This document shows, one piece after another, positions 1-9,931 of a stretch of 64,000 nucleotides of DNA. Position numbers and translations under genes: made by a program. The stretch is taken from NCBI GenBank assembly GCA_039968605.1, contig JBDVPM010000008.1, positions 2,222,968 to 2,286,967 on the forward strand, in the 5' to 3' direction. Each line of letters starts with the position of its first letter. Within the stretch, counting starts at the first letter, position 1. The DNA comes from Alteripontixanthobacter sp. Its GTDB lineage: Bacteria; Pseudomonadota; Alphaproteobacteria; Sphingomonadales; Sphingomonadaceae. The notes beneath the pieces were generated by a model. The model made no database searches and had not been told where the DNA came from. It was given only the letters and a program-made list of their open reading frames with translations.

Positions 1-1
1 G

Positions 2-1171
2 TCCTATGCCATCGCCCATGCCGACGGTACGGCGGAACTGTTCATCGCGCCCGAAAAGGTCAGCGAGGAACTCGCACGGGCATTGGGCAATGCGGTGACA
101 ATCAGGCCGCGCGACGAATTTGAGGGCGCGCTGGGCGACTATCGCGGCAAGCGTATCGCTGCCGATCCCGAAAGCGCCGTTGCGGGCATTTTCCAGACGC
201 TGGAGGCGGCCGGGGCCGACGTGGTTTTGCGCCGCGATCCGGTGCTGCTGGCCAAGGCGATCAAGAACCCCGCCGAAGTGCAGGGCCACCGCGATGCGCA
301 GGCCACCGATGGCGCTGCGGTGACCAAGTTCCTGCTTTGGTTGCAGACCGAAGCAAGCAAGGGCGGACAGGACGAGCTGAGCGCCGCCGCCCGGCTGGAG
401 CAATTCCGCCGCCAATCCGATCAGCTACACGATCTCAGCTTCAACACCATCTCCGCCGCCGGCGAGCATGGCGCGCTGTGCCATTACAAGGTGGACGAGG
501 ATAGCAACGCACCGATCCAGCCGGGCAGCGTGTTCCTGTGCGATAGCGGCGGACAATATGATGCTGGAACCACCGACATCACGCGGACGGTATGGATTCC
601 TAGCGAGGACGCACCGACCCCGCCAGCCGAAGTCCGCGACCGTTTTACCCGCGTGCTCAAGGGACACATTGCGCTGGCCTGTGCCACTTTCCCGCCGGGC
701 ACCAATGGCGGCCAGCTCGATGCGCTCGCGCGGCAATTTCTGTGGGCGGCAGGCATCGATTATGCGCATGGCACCGGCCACGGCGTCGGCAGCTATCTCT
801 CGGTCCATGAAGGGCCGCAGCGCATCGCCAAGCCTGCGGGCGGGCAAGCCGGGACGAGCCAGGAACTGCTCGCAGGAATGATCTGCTCGAACGAGCCGGG
901 CTATTACAAGACCGGTGAATACGGCATCCGGATCGAGAATCTGGTGCTGATCGTGGAGCGCGAGATAGAAGGCGCGGAGGACCAGTATCTGGGCTTCGAC
1001 ACGCTCACTTTCGTGCCGATTGCGCGCAACATGGTCGATGTGGACATGCTGTCCCCTCAGGAGATCGCGTGGTGGAACGATTATCACGCGCAGACCCGCG
1101 ATATTCTCGCCCCGCAACTGGAAGGCGAAGCGCTGGCATTTCTGGAGGATGCCTGCCGGCCGATCGGGTGA
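2..1171 (+). CDS. pepP: Xaa-Pro aminopeptidase (M24B), 5' end outside the window
   Basis: Cytosolic dinuclear-metal peptidase that removes an N-terminal residue preceding proline. The reading frame is open from base 2, so the N-terminal part of the creatinase-like domain lies to the left of the window. The pita-bread catalytic domain is complete. The metal ligands are visible in order: two Asp in DSGGQYDAGTTDITRT, His in HGTGHGVGSY, Glu in NEPGYY and Glu in GIRIENL. Family assignment is firm. The next gene starts 68 bases downstream with its own ribosome binding site. Confidence 0.93.
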   Translation, partial: SYAIAHADGTAELFIAPEKVSEELARALGNAVTIRPRDEFEGALGDYRGKRIAADPESAVAGIFQTLEAAGADVVLRRDPVLLAKAIKNPAEVQGHRDAQATDGAAVTKFLLWLQTEASKGGQDELSAAARLEQFRRQSDQLHDLSFNTISAAGEHGALCHYKVDEDSNAPIQPGSVFLCDSGGQYDAGTTDITRTVWIPSEDAPTPPAEVRDRFTRVLKGHIALACATFPPGTNGGQLDALARQFLWAAGIDYAHGTGHGVGSYLSVHEGPQRIAKPAGGQAGTSQELLAGMICSNEPGYYKTGEYGIRIENLVLIVEREIEGAEDQYLGFDTLTFVPIARNMVDVDMLSPQEIAWWNDYHAQTRDILAPQLEGEALAFLEDACRPIG

Positions 1172-1239
1172 GACTTGTGAGCGCCCCATCGTTCATGTAA
1201 TGTTCCGCCCGGTCGCCGAGTCGATACGGGAGAGTTCGC

Positions 1240-1635
1240 ATGATTGGTTATGTAACGCTGGGCACCAATGATTTGCCGCGCGCGGCGAAGTTCTATGACG
1301 CCATTGCTGCAGAAATGGGCGTCGGCCGGATGATGGATTTCGAAACGTTCATCGCCTGGGGCGAAATGGGCGGCGGCGCGGGGATCGCTGCGACCAAGCC
1401 GTTTGACGGGCAGGAAGCAAGCACCGGCAATGGCACGATGGTGGCGTTCGAGGCGAAATCGCGCGAGCAGGTGAACCGGCTGCACGAAATCGCGTTGGCC
1501 CATGGCGGCAGCGATGAAGGCGCGCCGGGTCCGCGCGGCGAACCGGACGAGAACGGCATGGTGTTCTACGCCGGGTATTTCCGCGATCCCGATGGCAACA
1601 AGCTCAACGCCTTCCTGATGGACAAGGTCGGCTAA
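1240..1635 (+). CDS. VOC family (glyoxalase/bleomycin-resistance fold) protein
   Basis: A 131-residue single-module vicinal-oxygen-chelate protein. It opens with the beta-strand pattern MIGYVTLGTNDLPRAAKFYD and closes with YFRDPDGNKLNAF, the usual end of the fold where a metal-ligand Glu or its replacement lies. Start ATG is preceded by GGGAG at 1228-1232. The substrate cannot be told; members include lyases, dioxygenases and binding proteins. The cupin gene follows after 14 bases, so the two are probably co-transcribed. Confidence 0.85.
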   Translation: MIGYVTLGTNDLPRAAKFYDAIAAEMGVGRMMDFETFIAWGEMGGGAGIAATKPFDGQEASTGNGTMVAFEAKSREQVNRLHEIALAHGGSDEGAPGPRGEPDENGMVFYAGYFRDPDGNKLNAFLMDKVG

Positions 1636-1649
1636 GGGGGGGCGCGAAG

Positions 1650-2156
1650 ATGGCCGCCAAGCATCGTCTCGCGGACAATTTCATCCATCTCGGGATGGGC
1701 GCTACGGCCGAGCCGCAGCCTGCGTTCGATGGCAAGGAATGGTATCAGGACTATACGCAGCGCACCGCCGGTGACGGCAAGGAAGGCCGCCTGGTCAGCC
1801 AGCACAGTTTCACCGAGGGCTGGCTCAGCTGGGAAATGCATCCGCATGGTAGCGAAGTGGTGATCTGCACCCGCGGGGCGATGGTGCTGATGCAGGAATT
1901 TCCCGATGGACGGATCGAAACCATGACGCTGGAGGCGGGCGACTATGCAATCAATCCCCCCGGCGTGTGGCATATCGCCGATGTAGAAACCCATGCAGAG
2001 GCGATCTTCAATACCGCCGGGGAAAGCACGCAGCACCGAGAGCGCGGGGCATCTGCGGCGGCCAGCTTGCCGTCCGCTGAACGCCGGCGGCTGGCTGATA
2101 CAATCCGCGACAAATCTGCCCGCGCCCGGCATAAAGCTGCGACATTGGACCGCTAG
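1650..2156 (+). CDS. Cupin-domain protein with a C-terminal extension
   Basis: 168 residues. One beta-barrel cupin module is seen: motif 1 around WEMHPHGSEVVICTRGAMVLM and motif 2 around LEAGDYAINPPGVWHIA, with His residues in the places where cupins bind metal. Small stand-alone cupins of this type normally stop soon after the AGEGTxH segment. Here the frame runs on for about 36 residues of Ala/Arg-rich sequence with no recognisable fold (see findings). A G-rich ribosome binding site lies just before the ATG. The reaction is unknown. Confidence 0.8.
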   Translation: MAAKHRLADNFIHLGMGATAEPQPAFDGKEWYQDYTQRTAGDGKEGRLVSQHSFTEGWLSWEMHPHGSEVVICTRGAMVLMQEFPDGRIETMTLEAGDYAINPPGVWHIADVETHAEAIFNTAGESTQHRERGASAAASLPSAERRRLADTIRDKSARARHKAATLDR

Positions 2157-2279
2157 AACCGGCATTGTGAGTGATGGGGCGCGGCTTCCTCCCCCCACTC
2201 CCAAGACCGGATAGGCCGTTTGGCCAATCCACCCGCGCCCCATCGCTCTTCGATAATGATAATCCTACGGAGAAATTTA

Positions 2280-3014
2280 ATGCGTAAATCCACCTTCACC
2301 CTGTCCGTTGCCGGTGCAGCTATCATCGCGCTTACCGGCGGCGTTGCCATCGCCAATCAGCATGGCGGCGATCGCGGTGCGCCGATGACCTTGGCCCAGA
2401 CCAAGACGCACAGCGCACAGATGTTCGAACGCATGGATGCCAATAATGACGGCGTGATCAATGCCGCAGACCGCGCCGCCAAGCGCGCCGAACGCTTTGC
2501 CGCAACCGACACCAATAATGACGGCGAATTGACCAAGGCCGAAATGACCGCCGCCCGCGAAGCGCGCAAGGCGGAGAAGCAGGAACGCCGCATGGAACGG
2601 CGCAAATCGCGCATGGAACAGCGTTTCGAACGGCTCGACACCGACAATAGCGGCGGTGTCTCGCAGGCCGAAATGGATGCGGCCCAGCAGGCCCGCGCCG
2701 AGCGCAGGGGCGAAGCACGCTCCGAACGGCGCGGTGGCGGTGACCGGATGGGAATGCACCGCGGCGGCAAGGGTATGAAAGGCATGCGCGGCGGCAAGGG
2801 CATGGGCCGCATGATGCTGCGCATGGCCGATGCCAATAACGACCAGCAGGTCACCCGCGCCGAATTCGACACAGCAGTCGAAACGCACTTCGCCCAGATG
2901 GATGCCAACAATGATGGCACCGTAACCGCCGACGAGCGCAAGGCTGCCCGCAAGGCCATGCGCGACACGATGCGCGAAAAGCGCGGTGAGCGCGGCGGCA
3001 TGCGCGGCCAGTAA
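2280..3014 (+). CDS. Secreted EF-hand protein with Met/Gly/Lys-rich linker
   Basis: 244 residues. An N-terminal signal peptide (about residues 1-25, ending near VAIAN) directs export. Five EF-hand loops follow, each starting D-x-N/D-N: DANNDGVINAAD, DTNNDGELTKAE, DTDNSGGVSQAE, DANNDQQVTRAE and DANNDGTVTADE. The fourth has Gln-Gln in place of the usual Gly and may be weak. Between loops 3 and 4 lies a basic linker rich in Gly, Met, His and Lys (about residues 150-180). The ATG at 2280 is chosen over an in-frame TTG at 2220 because GGAG lies just upstream and the signal peptide begins here. A two-component pair follows 71 bases downstream, so calcium or metal sensing in the periplasm is a reasonable guess but is not shown. 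Confidence 0.88.
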   Translation: MRKSTFTLSVAGAAIIALTGGVAIANQHGGDRGAPMTLAQTKTHSAQMFERMDANNDGVINAADRAAKRAERFAATDTNNDGELTKAEMTAAREARKAEKQERRMERRKSRMEQRFERLDTDNSGGVSQAEMDAAQQARAERRGEARSERRGGGDRMGMHRGGKGMKGMRGGKGMGRMMLRMADANNDQQVTRAEFDTAVETHFAQMDANNDGTVTADERKAARKAMRDTMREKRGERGGMRGQ

Positions 3015-3085
3015 GCGGCCCCGTTCCCGCTTGATCTGCGCTTGACAGGGAATGGCCGCGGACCGCACGGTTCGCCGCCGCTTCC

Positions 3086-3829
3086 ATGACAGAAAACCAA
3101 TCCACCACCCTGCTGCTCGTCGACGACGAGCCGAGCCTGCGAGAGCCCCTGGCCGAGTATTTGCGCGGCCAGGGGTTTGCCGTGCGCGAAGCCGAAAGCG
3201 CCGCCGCCGCCCGCTCGGCAATGCTCGAACAAACGCCCGATCTGGCCCTGCTCGACATCATGATGCCGGGCGAAGACGGCTTGTCGCTGTGCCGCCATCT
3301 GGTGGAGGCGCGCGACCTGCCGGTAATATTGCTGACTGCGAAGGGCGAAGCGACCGACCGGATCATCGGGCTGGAGATCGGCGCGGACGATTACGTCACC
3401 AAACCGTTCGAACCGCGCGAGCTGGTCGCACGGATCCGCTCGGTCCTGCGCCGCGCGGCTCGGCCGGCGAACGGCACGTCCGACCCGGCGAGCGAGGCCA
3501 ACTATACTTTCGAAGGCTGGCAGCTCGATCCGCTGAAGCAGAAACTGACCGATCCCGAAGGTGCGCTGGTGGCGCTGTCCACGGCGGAATTCCGGATGCT
3601 TCGCGCCTTTCTCGATCATCCGCGCCAGGTGCTCGACCGCGATCGCCTGCTCGATCTGGTGCAGGGGCGCGAAGCACATTTGTTCGACCGGGCGGTGGAT
3701 AATCAGGTCAGCCGCCTGCGCGGCAAGATCGAGGCGGATCGCAGCAATCCGCAGCTGATCCTGACCGTGCGCGGCGGCGGATATCGCTTCGCCGCTGATG
3801 TCGCGCGGCAGGTCCGCATAGATGGATGA
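3086..3829 (+). CDS. OmpR/PhoB-family response regulator
   Basis: 247 residues. Receiver domain about 8-122: acidic pocket DDE at 13-15, phospho-acceptor Asp57 in LLDIMMPGEDG, Thr84, and Lys106 in VTKPFEP. C-terminal winged helix about 140-240 with the pattern LSTAEFRMLRAFLDHP and LTVRGGGYRF typical of DNA-binding OmpR members. It overlaps the kinase gene by 8 bases, which implies translational coupling. Cognate kinase is almost certainly the next gene. Target genes are unknown; the EF-hand gene upstream is the obvious first candidate. Confidence 0.95.
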   Translation: MTENQSTTLLLVDDEPSLREPLAEYLRGQGFAVREAESAAAARSAMLEQTPDLALLDIMMPGEDGLSLCRHLVEARDLPVILLTAKGEATDRIIGLEIGADDYVTKPFEPRELVARIRSVLRRAARPANGTSDPASEANYTFEGWQLDPLKQKLTDPEGALVALSTAEFRMLRAFLDHPRQVLDRDRLLDLVQGREAHLFDRAVDNQVSRLRGKIEADRSNPQLILTVRGGGYRFAADVARQVRIDG

Positions 3830-5303
3830 GCGCAGCAACATCCGGCCCCGGTGGCGGATCTGGCCGCGCAGCCTATTCTGGCAAGTCATGGCCAGCGTGG
3901 CGCTGGCGCTGCTGGTGGCGCAGGCGGTCTCCACCGTATTGCTGTTTCGCGCCGCCGAGGAACGGCGCCAGACCGAAACGCTGACCGGCCTTGCGTTCCA
4001 GCTGGTTACCGGAGCCGAGCGAGAGAATTTTCGGCAGCAGCGCCGCGCCCTTCGCATGGAACGCGCAATGGATTCCGGCGCGATGGCAACAATGCGTCGC
4101 CGCAGCCGGTCGCCCGGGGGGTTACCGCGCCGCTTACGCTACCAATCCAGCGACGCCGCACCCATCCTGCCCGGCGAATTAAGTGACGAAGCGCGCGAGA
4201 AGCGGCTGTCTGCACTGCTCACCGCGCAAGGCGTAGAGGTCGCCGAACTGCAGGTCATATCGCGCCAGGCAGGCGATGATCCGGCATTACAGCGGGCTGC
4301 CCGGCGGCTGACGCGCTTTGCCGCCAATCCGGATTGGCGCGAACGACGCATATTGGTCGCCGGTTTGCGGCGGGAAGGCGAAGATAGTTGGGAAATCGCA
4401 CGAACGGTGCAGCCCCGCCGCGACGGGGGATCGCTTACCGGTCTGGTCGCGCAGACGCTGATTATTTTCGGCTTCCTGATGGCGATCCTGTTCGTCTTGC
4501 TGCGCCGTATCACCCAGCCGCTTGCCGCGTTGACTCGCCGGGTGGAAAGTTTCGGGCGAACGCAAGGTTCCGCCGCTCCCCTCGCCGTGTCGGGGCCAGA
4601 CGATATTCGCGATCTGATAACTGCGCAAAATGCGATGGAAGCCCGCATCGCGGCGTTGCTGGATGAAAAGGACGTGATGCTCGGCGCGATTGGGCACGAT
4701 CTCAAGACCCCGCTGGCTGCGCTGCGTGTACGGATCGAAAGCGTCGAGAGCGATGCGGAGCGCGCCAAGATGGCGGCGGGGATCGAAGATATCACCGCCA
4801 CGCTGGACGATATCCTCTCGCTCGCGCGGATTGGCCGCCCCTCCGCCCCGCCCGAACACGCGCAGCTTGGCGCGCTTACCGCTTCGGTGGCGGAGGAGTT
4901 CGAGGATATGGGCGAGCCGGTGACATTGGGCGAAACCGCTCGCATCGCGGCGAGCGTCCATGTCACATGGATCCGCCGCGCCTTGCGCAATCTGATTGCC
5001 AATGCGCTGCGCTATGGCGGCACTGCCGATGTCACGCTGCACCGTGAAACCGCTACGGATGGCGAATTTGCGGTGTTCCGCGTAACCGATAACGGCCCCG
5101 GCATCGCCGATGACCGTATCGCCGACATGCTGGAGCCCTTTACCCGCGGCGAGGCCAGCCGCAACCGCGCCACCGGGGGCGCCGGGCTAGGCCTGACCAT
5201 TGCCCGTGCCATCGCGCAGCAGCATGGCGGCGAGCTGCTACTGGCCAACCGCCCCGAAGGTGGGCTGCGGGCGGAGCTGCGGCTGCCGTTGACCTCAGCC
5301 TAG
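3822..5303 (+). CDS. Membrane sensor histidine kinase
   Basis: 493 residues, inner membrane. Transmembrane helix 1 about 18-43, a short periplasmic domain about 44-207 that is unusually Arg-rich (for example [14 protein letters not shown]), transmembrane helix 2 about 208-228, HAMP about 229-280. Phospho-acceptor His292 lies in [14 protein letters not shown]. The ATPase domain shows the N box ([11 protein letters not shown]), G1 (DNGPGI) and G2 (GAGLGL). Organisation matches EnvZ/RstB-type kinases. The ligand is unknown; the basic sensor domain next to a Ca-binding secreted protein is noted in findings. Its 3' end overlaps the convergent HerA-like gene by 4 bases. Confidence 0.95.
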   Translation: MDERSNIRPRWRIWPRSLFWQVMASVALALLVAQAVSTVLLFRAAEERRQTETLTGLAFQLVTGAERENFRQQRRALRMERAMDSGAMATMRRRSRSPGGLPRRLRYQSSDAAPILPGELSDEAREKRLSALLTAQGVEVAELQVISRQAGDDPALQRAARRLTRFAANPDWRERRILVAGLRREGEDSWEIARTVQPRRDGGSLTGLVAQTLIIFGFLMAILFVLLRRITQPLAALTRRVESFGRTQGSAAPLAVSGPDDIRDLITAQNAMEARIAALLDEKDVMLGAIGHDLKTPLAALRVRIESVESDAERAKMAAGIEDITATLDDILSLARIGRPSAPPEHAQLGALTASVAEEFEDMGEPVTLGETARIAASVHVTWIRRALRNLIANALRYGGTADVTLHRETATDGEFAVFRVTDNGPGIADDRIADMLEPFTRGEASRNRATGGAGLGLTIARAIAQQHGGELLLANRPEGGLRAELRLPLTSA

Positions 5304-6874
5304 CGCATCAATCCGCCGATCAGATTACGCACGAACCGCCCGGCAAGCGGCCCGGCCAGATCGGTGGCGATCGAACCGGCGGCCGATGTAACGCCGGATT
5401 TCATCGGGTTGGCGCGCGATTTCTTGCCTAATACCGCTGCCGCCGCCGCGCCTGCAGCGGATCCGGCGGCAACTTTTGCACCCCGGCTGAAAGCCTTTTC
5501 CCACATCGACTTGGTTTTGCGAGGACGCTTGCGGACTTCCTCCTCGCCCTGGTCCTCCACTTCCTGCGCAGTCGCCGCGGCATCGGCAGCCTTGGCCAGC
5601 AGCACTTCCTCTGCGCTTTCGCGGTCGATGGCGGTATCGTATTTCCCCTCGACCGGACTGATCGACTGGATAATCGCGCGCTCTTTTTTCGTCACCGGGC
5701 CAAGCCGGCTGCGCGGCGGCTTGATCAGCGTGCGCTGGACCACGGTGGGCGCCCCGTCCTCGTCCAGAGTGCTGACCAGCGCCTCACCCACGCGCAATTC
5801 GGTGATCGCCTGTTCTACATCGAGATCGGGATTGATACGAAAGGTTTCCGCCGCCGCCTTGATCGCGCGCTTGTCGCGCGGGGTGAAGGCGCGCAGGGCG
5901 TGCTGGACCCGGTTGCCGAGCTGGCCCGCGACATCTTCGGGAATGTCGATCGGGTTCTGCGTGACGAAGAACACGCCCACACCCTTGGACCGGATCAGCC
6001 GGACCACCTGCTCGATCTTGTCTTCCAGCGCCTTGGGGGCATCGTCGAACAGCAGGTGCGCTTCGTCGAAGAAGAACACCAGCTTGGGCTTTTCAGGATC
6101 GCCCACTTCGGGCAGCGTTTCGAACAGTTCGGCCAGCAGCCACAGCAGGAACGTGGCGTAGAGTTTCGGACTGCGCATCAATTTGTCGGCGGCCAGGATA
6201 TTGACGATGCCGCGCCCCTGCTCGTCTGTTTTCAGGAAATCATCGATTTCCAGTGCGGGCTCGCCGAAAAACAGGTCCGCCCCTTGGCTCTCGAAACTCA
6301 GCAACTGGCGCTGGATCGCGCCGACCGATTGTTTCGAGACATTGCCATATTTGCCCGACAGTTCCCTGGCATTGGCGCTGGCCCAGGCGAGCACCGATTG
6401 CAGATCGCCGAAATCGAGCAGCAGCAGGCCATTATCGTCGGCATGGCGGAACACGATTTGCAGCACGCCTTCCTGCGTATCGTTGAGGTCCAGCAAGCGG
6501 GACAGCAGCAGCGGCCCCATTTCCGATATGGTGGTGCGGATGGGATGGCCCTGTTCGCCATACAAATCCCAGAAAACCGCCGGATTGTCGGAATATGCGT
6601 AGTCTTCCATGCCCAGCTCTTCGGCGCGTTCCTCCAGCTTGTCGGCATGTTTGAAGGTAGCGGACCCGGCCATTGCGGCGCCCGACAGATCGCCCTTCAC
6701 ATCGGCCACGAATACCGGGACGCCATGGGCGGAAAAGCTTTCCGCCATGCCCTGCAAGGTTACGGTCTTGCCCGTTCCCGTTGCCCCGGCAATCAGCCCG
6801 TGGCGATTGGCCCGGCTGAGATCGAGATGTTGCCGCTCGCCATTGCTGGCCAGTCCCAGAAAAATATCTGCCAT
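5300..6874 (-). CDS. HerA/VirB4-like P-loop ATPase of the DUF853 family
   Basis: 524 residues. Walker A GATGTGKT at residues 30-37 and Walker B in [12 protein letters not shown]. Close in layout to Escherichia coli YjgR: an N-terminal FtsK/HerA-type nucleotide-binding core followed by an Ala/Gly-rich C-terminal tail (about 465-524). I chose the ATG at 6874 (MADIFLGL) because family members begin at this point; an in-frame ATG at 6916 adds 14 residues but has no ribosome binding site. The cellular role of the family is not settled; a DNA-associated ATPase function is inference from HerA. Confidence 0.88.
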   Translation of the reverse strand: MADIFLGLASNGERQHLDLSRANRHGLIAGATGTGKTVTLQGMAESFSAHGVPVFVADVKGDLSGAAMAGSATFKHADKLEERAEELGMEDYAYSDNPAVFWDLYGEQGHPIRTTISEMGPLLLSRLLDLNDTQEGVLQIVFRHADDNGLLLLDFGDLQSVLAWASANARELSGKYGNVSKQSVGAIQRQLLSFESQGADLFFGEPALEIDDFLKTDEQGRGIVNILAADKLMRSPKLYATFLLWLLAELFETLPEVGDPEKPKLVFFFDEAHLLFDDAPKALEDKIEQVVRLIRSKGVGVFFVTQNPIDIPEDVAGQLGNRVQHALRAFTPRDKRAIKAAAETFRINPDLDVEQAITELRVGEALVSTLDEDGAPTVVQRTLIKPPRSRLGPVTKKERAIIQSISPVEGKYDTAIDRESAEEVLLAKAADAAATAQEVEDQGEEEVRKRPRKTKSMWEKAFSRGAKVAAGSAAGAAAAAVLGKKSRANPMKSGVTSAAGSIATDLAGPLAGRFVRNLIGGLMR

Positions 6875-7002
6875 TTGCGTGTCCCGTCCCGTCCGTTTGT
6901 CTGCCCGCCGGGGCATGGCGCAGGCCGTGCGCGCGGGTCAAGCGTACGCGGCCAAGCGATGCAGAAGGTTACAATTGGCGAAGGGCGCATTATGGCGGGG
7001 CG

Positions 7003-8847
7003 ATGGCCGACCGGCACCCCTTTGTCCTGCTCGACGATGCGCGCGCCGATGGCGGTCTCCATGGTGGGGCAGATGCGCAAGCGTTCACCGATCCGCGCGA
7101 GGTATTCGTGGCGCATCGCGCTGCCGATGTGGCGGGTGTGCTGGCGCGGGCCGACGAGGCCCGCAAGCGCAGCGGCGGGACGCTGGCGGGCTATATCGCC
7201 TACGAGGCCGGGCTGGCGCTCGAGCCGAGCCTGGCGGACCGGGCAGACGCACGCAGCGGCGGCGATGGCCCGCTGGTCTGGCTAGGGCTGTTCGATCAGG
7301 CGGAGACGATTGCGGCGGAGGATGTTCCGGCCTGGCTTGTGGCGCGGCAGGGCGAGGGAGATGGCGGTGGCGGCGGAGAGCCGCGGCTCGGACCGCTGGA
7401 GCCGCAGCTGTCCCCCGGCGGATACCAAGAGGCTTTCGAAACGCTGCAAAGCGCCATCCGCGCGGGCGATATCTACCAGGCGAACCTGACCTTCCCGCTG
7501 ACCGGATCCTATCGCGGAGACGAGGTCGCGCTGTATGCCGCCATGCGCGGGGCAGCCAAGGCCGGCTATGGCGGGCTGGTGTTCGACGGGTCGCACTGGC
7601 TGCTCAGCCTGTCGCCCGAACTGTTCGTCTCGCTGAAGGATGGCGAGCTGAAGGCCAAGCCGATGAAGGGCACGCGGCCGCGCAGCCCCGATGCCGAAAC
7701 AGACGCAGCCCTTGCCGCCGACCTTGCCGGTTCGGTCAAGGACAAGGCCGAAAACCTGATGATCGTCGATCTGATGCGCAACGATCTGTCGCGCGTGGCA
7801 CAGCCGGGAAGCGTGCGGGTGGACGCGCCCTTCGCGATCGAAAGCTACCCCACCGTGCACCAGATGGTCAGCACCGTGCGGGCGCGGCTGAAGGTCGGCG
7901 TGAGTACGGCGGAATTGCTGCGCGCGATCTTTCCCTGCGGATCGATCACCGGCGCGCCGAAAATCCGCGCGATGGAATTGATCGGCGAGGTGGAGCGCGA
8001 TCCGCGCGGCCCCTATTGCGGCGCGATCGGACGAATCGATGCAAATGGCGATGCAGCATTCAACGTGGCTATCCGCACGCTGCGGCTGACCCCGGTCGAA
8101 AATGCACAGGGCAGTGCGGTGCTGGGTGTCGGCTCTGCCATAGTGGCCGATTCGCACGCCATCGACGAATGGCGCGAATGTGTGCTGAAGGGCGGGTTTG
8201 CGCGCGATAGCGGGCCGGAGAATCGCTTCGCGCAGTTCGATCTGATCGAAACCATGCGCTTCACACCCGATGACGGGATCGCACTGCTGGAGCTGCATCT
8301 GGAACGGATGAAGGCCAGCGCGGCCGAGCTCGGCTTTGCCTTCGACCGCCATGCCGCGCGCAACCAGATCCAGGCGCTGTGCTTCGATCTGGAAGACGCT
8401 GCCAAGGTCCGCCTGTTGCTGGCTCGAAGCGGCGCTTTCGGATTGGAGACGAGCGCGCTGCCGCCGGTACCGGACGGTCCGCTGCGCTGCATCGTCCTGC
8501 CGCTGCCCGTCGATCCGGGCGATTGGCGGCTGCGGCACAAGACCACCGATCGCGGCTTTTACGAAGATGCACGCAGGGTCGCCCGCGACGCCGGTGCGGA
8601 TGAGGCGCTGTTCCTCCATCCCGGCGGCGCGCTCACCGAAGGCGCGATCACCAATATTTTCGTGGAGCGCCGCGGCGCGCTTCACACCCCTCCCGCCTCG
8701 CTCGGCCTGCTACCGGGCATCATGCGCCGCAGCCTGATCGAAGCTGGCCGCGCAAAGGAACACCCAGTGACCATCACCGATCTCGAACCCGACTTCATGC
8801 TCGGCAACGCCGTGCGCGGCCTCCTTGCGGCGGAGCTGCTGACATGA
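7003..8847 (+). CDS. pabB: Fused aminodeoxychorismate synthase component I / aminodeoxychorismate lyase (PabB-PabC)
   Basis: 614 residues making 4-aminobenzoate for folate. Residues about 1-370 are the chorismate-binding PabB domain, with the conserved CGSITGAPKIRAMELI near 310-325. Residues about 410-614 are a class IV aminotransferase-fold lyase (PabC), with the pyridoxal-phosphate Lys near residue 513 in RHKTTDRGFYEDAR and the closing GAITNIF and LLPGIMRRSL motifs. Such fusions are common in alphaproteobacteria. The amidotransferase subunit PabA is not in the window. The gene overlaps the next one by 4 bases (ATGA), so they are coupled. Confidence 0.93.
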   Translation: MADRHPFVLLDDARADGGLHGGADAQAFTDPREVFVAHRAADVAGVLARADEARKRSGGTLAGYIAYEAGLALEPSLADRADARSGGDGPLVWLGLFDQAETIAAEDVPAWLVARQGEGDGGGGGEPRLGPLEPQLSPGGYQEAFETLQSAIRAGDIYQANLTFPLTGSYRGDEVALYAAMRGAAKAGYGGLVFDGSHWLLSLSPELFVSLKDGELKAKPMKGTRPRSPDAETDAALAADLAGSVKDKAENLMIVDLMRNDLSRVAQPGSVRVDAPFAIESYPTVHQMVSTVRARLKVGVSTAELLRAIFPCGSITGAPKIRAMELIGEVERDPRGPYCGAIGRIDANGDAAFNVAIRTLRLTPVENAQGSAVLGVGSAIVADSHAIDEWRECVLKGGFARDSGPENRFAQFDLIETMRFTPDDGIALLELHLERMKASAAELGFAFDRHAARNQIQALCFDLEDAAKVRLLLARSGAFGLETSALPPVPDGPLRCIVLPLPVDPGDWRLRHKTTDRGFYEDARRVARDAGADEALFLHPGGALTEGAITNIFVERRGALHTPPASLGLLPGIMRRSLIEAGRAKEHPVTITDLEPDFMLGNAVRGLLAAELLT

Positions 8848-9512
8848 TCGATATCATCTTCGAGGATGGCGAGGCGGTGGTGATCGACAAGCCTGCTGGC
8901 CTGTCCATCGACCGTCCGCGCAAGGGCGGCCCTTCGCTTGCCGATCATCTGGACGGGCTTCGGCTGGGCTTCAAGCGCCGTCCGCTGGCGGTTCACCGGC
9001 TGGATACGGATACCAGCGGCTGCCTGCTGCTGGCGCGCAATCCCAAGGCGCATAAGCGTTTCACCCAGGCGTTTCAGGACCGCCTGGTGGGCAAGACCTA
9101 TCTCGGCATTGTCGACGGTGAACCCGAAGGCGAGGAAGGCACTATCGACCTGGCGCTGACCAAGGTTTCCACCAAGGAAGAGGGCTGGCGCATGGTTCAC
9201 GATCCCGCAGGCAAGCCTTCGGTCACCCATTGGCGCGTACTGGGCCGCCACGATGGCCGCACGCTGGTGGAATTCCGCCCCGAAACCGGGCGCACCCACC
9301 AGATCCGCATTCACGCGCTGGAAGGGCTGGGCCATCCGCTGGCGGGGGATCCGGTGTATGGCAGCGGTCATGCGATCGGTGCGGGCCGAACGATGCTCCA
9401 TGCCAGCGCGATTCGGGTGGAGCGAGAGGGCAAGCCCCCGGTCGAAGCCGCCGCGCCGCGCCCGCGCGATTTCGCGCTGCTCGGCTTCAGGCAAGAGCCG
9501 GACGATGGCTGA
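8844..9512 (+). CDS. RluA-family RNA pseudouridine synthase
   Basis: 222 residues. The catalytic motif HRLDTDTSG lies at residues 51-59, with Asp54 as nucleophile. The protein lacks an N-terminal S4 domain, as in the short RluA/TruC/YqcB group. FRPETGRTHQIRIH and the GDPVYG segment are the other RluA signatures. It modifies uridine in rRNA or tRNA; which position cannot be judged from sequence. Coupled to pabBC by a 4-base overlap and overlapping arfB by 8 bases, so the three form one transcription unit. Confidence 0.92.
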   Translation: MIDIIFEDGEAVVIDKPAGLSIDRPRKGGPSLADHLDGLRLGFKRRPLAVHRLDTDTSGCLLLARNPKAHKRFTQAFQDRLVGKTYLGIVDGEPEGEEGTIDLALTKVSTKEEGWRMVHDPAGKPSVTHWRVLGRHDGRTLVEFRPETGRTHQIRIHALEGLGHPLAGDPVYGSGHAIGAGRTMLHASAIRVEREGKPPVEAAAPRPRDFALLGFRQEPDDG

Positions 9513-9930
9513 TACGCTGGACGAGGTGATCCAGCGGGCCCATTCGCTGGCCGAGGAAAGCTTCGTCGCGGGCAGCGGGCCGGGCGGGCAGAACGCCAAC
9601 AAGGTCGCCACCGAAGTGCAGCTGCGCGTCAACGCCTATGCGCTGCGCCTGCCGCAAGCCGTGTTCGCACGGCTGCGGCGAATCGCAGGCTCCAAACTGA
9701 TTGCCAGCGGCGATATTCTGATCGTGGCGCGCGAACATCGAACGCAGGAAGCCAACCGCCAACTCGCCCGGGACAAACTCGCCGAACTGCTGGGGGCAGC
9801 ATGGCACGCCCCCAAACGCCGCGCCAAATCGCGCGTCAACCGGCTGGGCAAGGTCAAACGGCTAAAAGCCAAAAAGGTCCGCGGCGAGGTCAAGGCGAAG
9901 CGCGGCAAGGTGTCTCGCAGCGACTGGTAG
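9505..9930 (+). CDS. arfB: Alternative ribosome-rescue factor ArfB (peptidyl-tRNA hydrolase, YaeJ type)
   Basis: 141 residues. The release-factor GGQ motif is at residues 27-29 within GSGPGGQNANKVAT. The C-terminus from about residue 108 is a strongly basic tail (RRAKSRVNRLGKVKRLKAKK), the part that enters the empty mRNA channel of a stalled ribosome. These two parts define ArfB against ordinary release factors. The ATG at 9505 lies inside the 3' end of the pseudouridine synthase gene. Confidence 0.95.
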   Translation: MADTLDEVIQRAHSLAEESFVAGSGPGGQNANKVATEVQLRVNAYALRLPQAVFARLRRIAGSKLIASGDILIVAREHRTQEANRQLARDKLAELLGAAWHAPKRRAKSRVNRLGKVKRLKAKKVRGEVKAKRGKVSRSDW

Positions 9931-9931
9931 G

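Noticed and set aside
2357-4057. Long minus-strand open frame opposite the EF-hand, regulator and kinase genes
   Set aside because: Shadow frame caused by GC-rich codon bias; His/Ala/Arg-rich translation without any fold and fully opposite to three clear genes.
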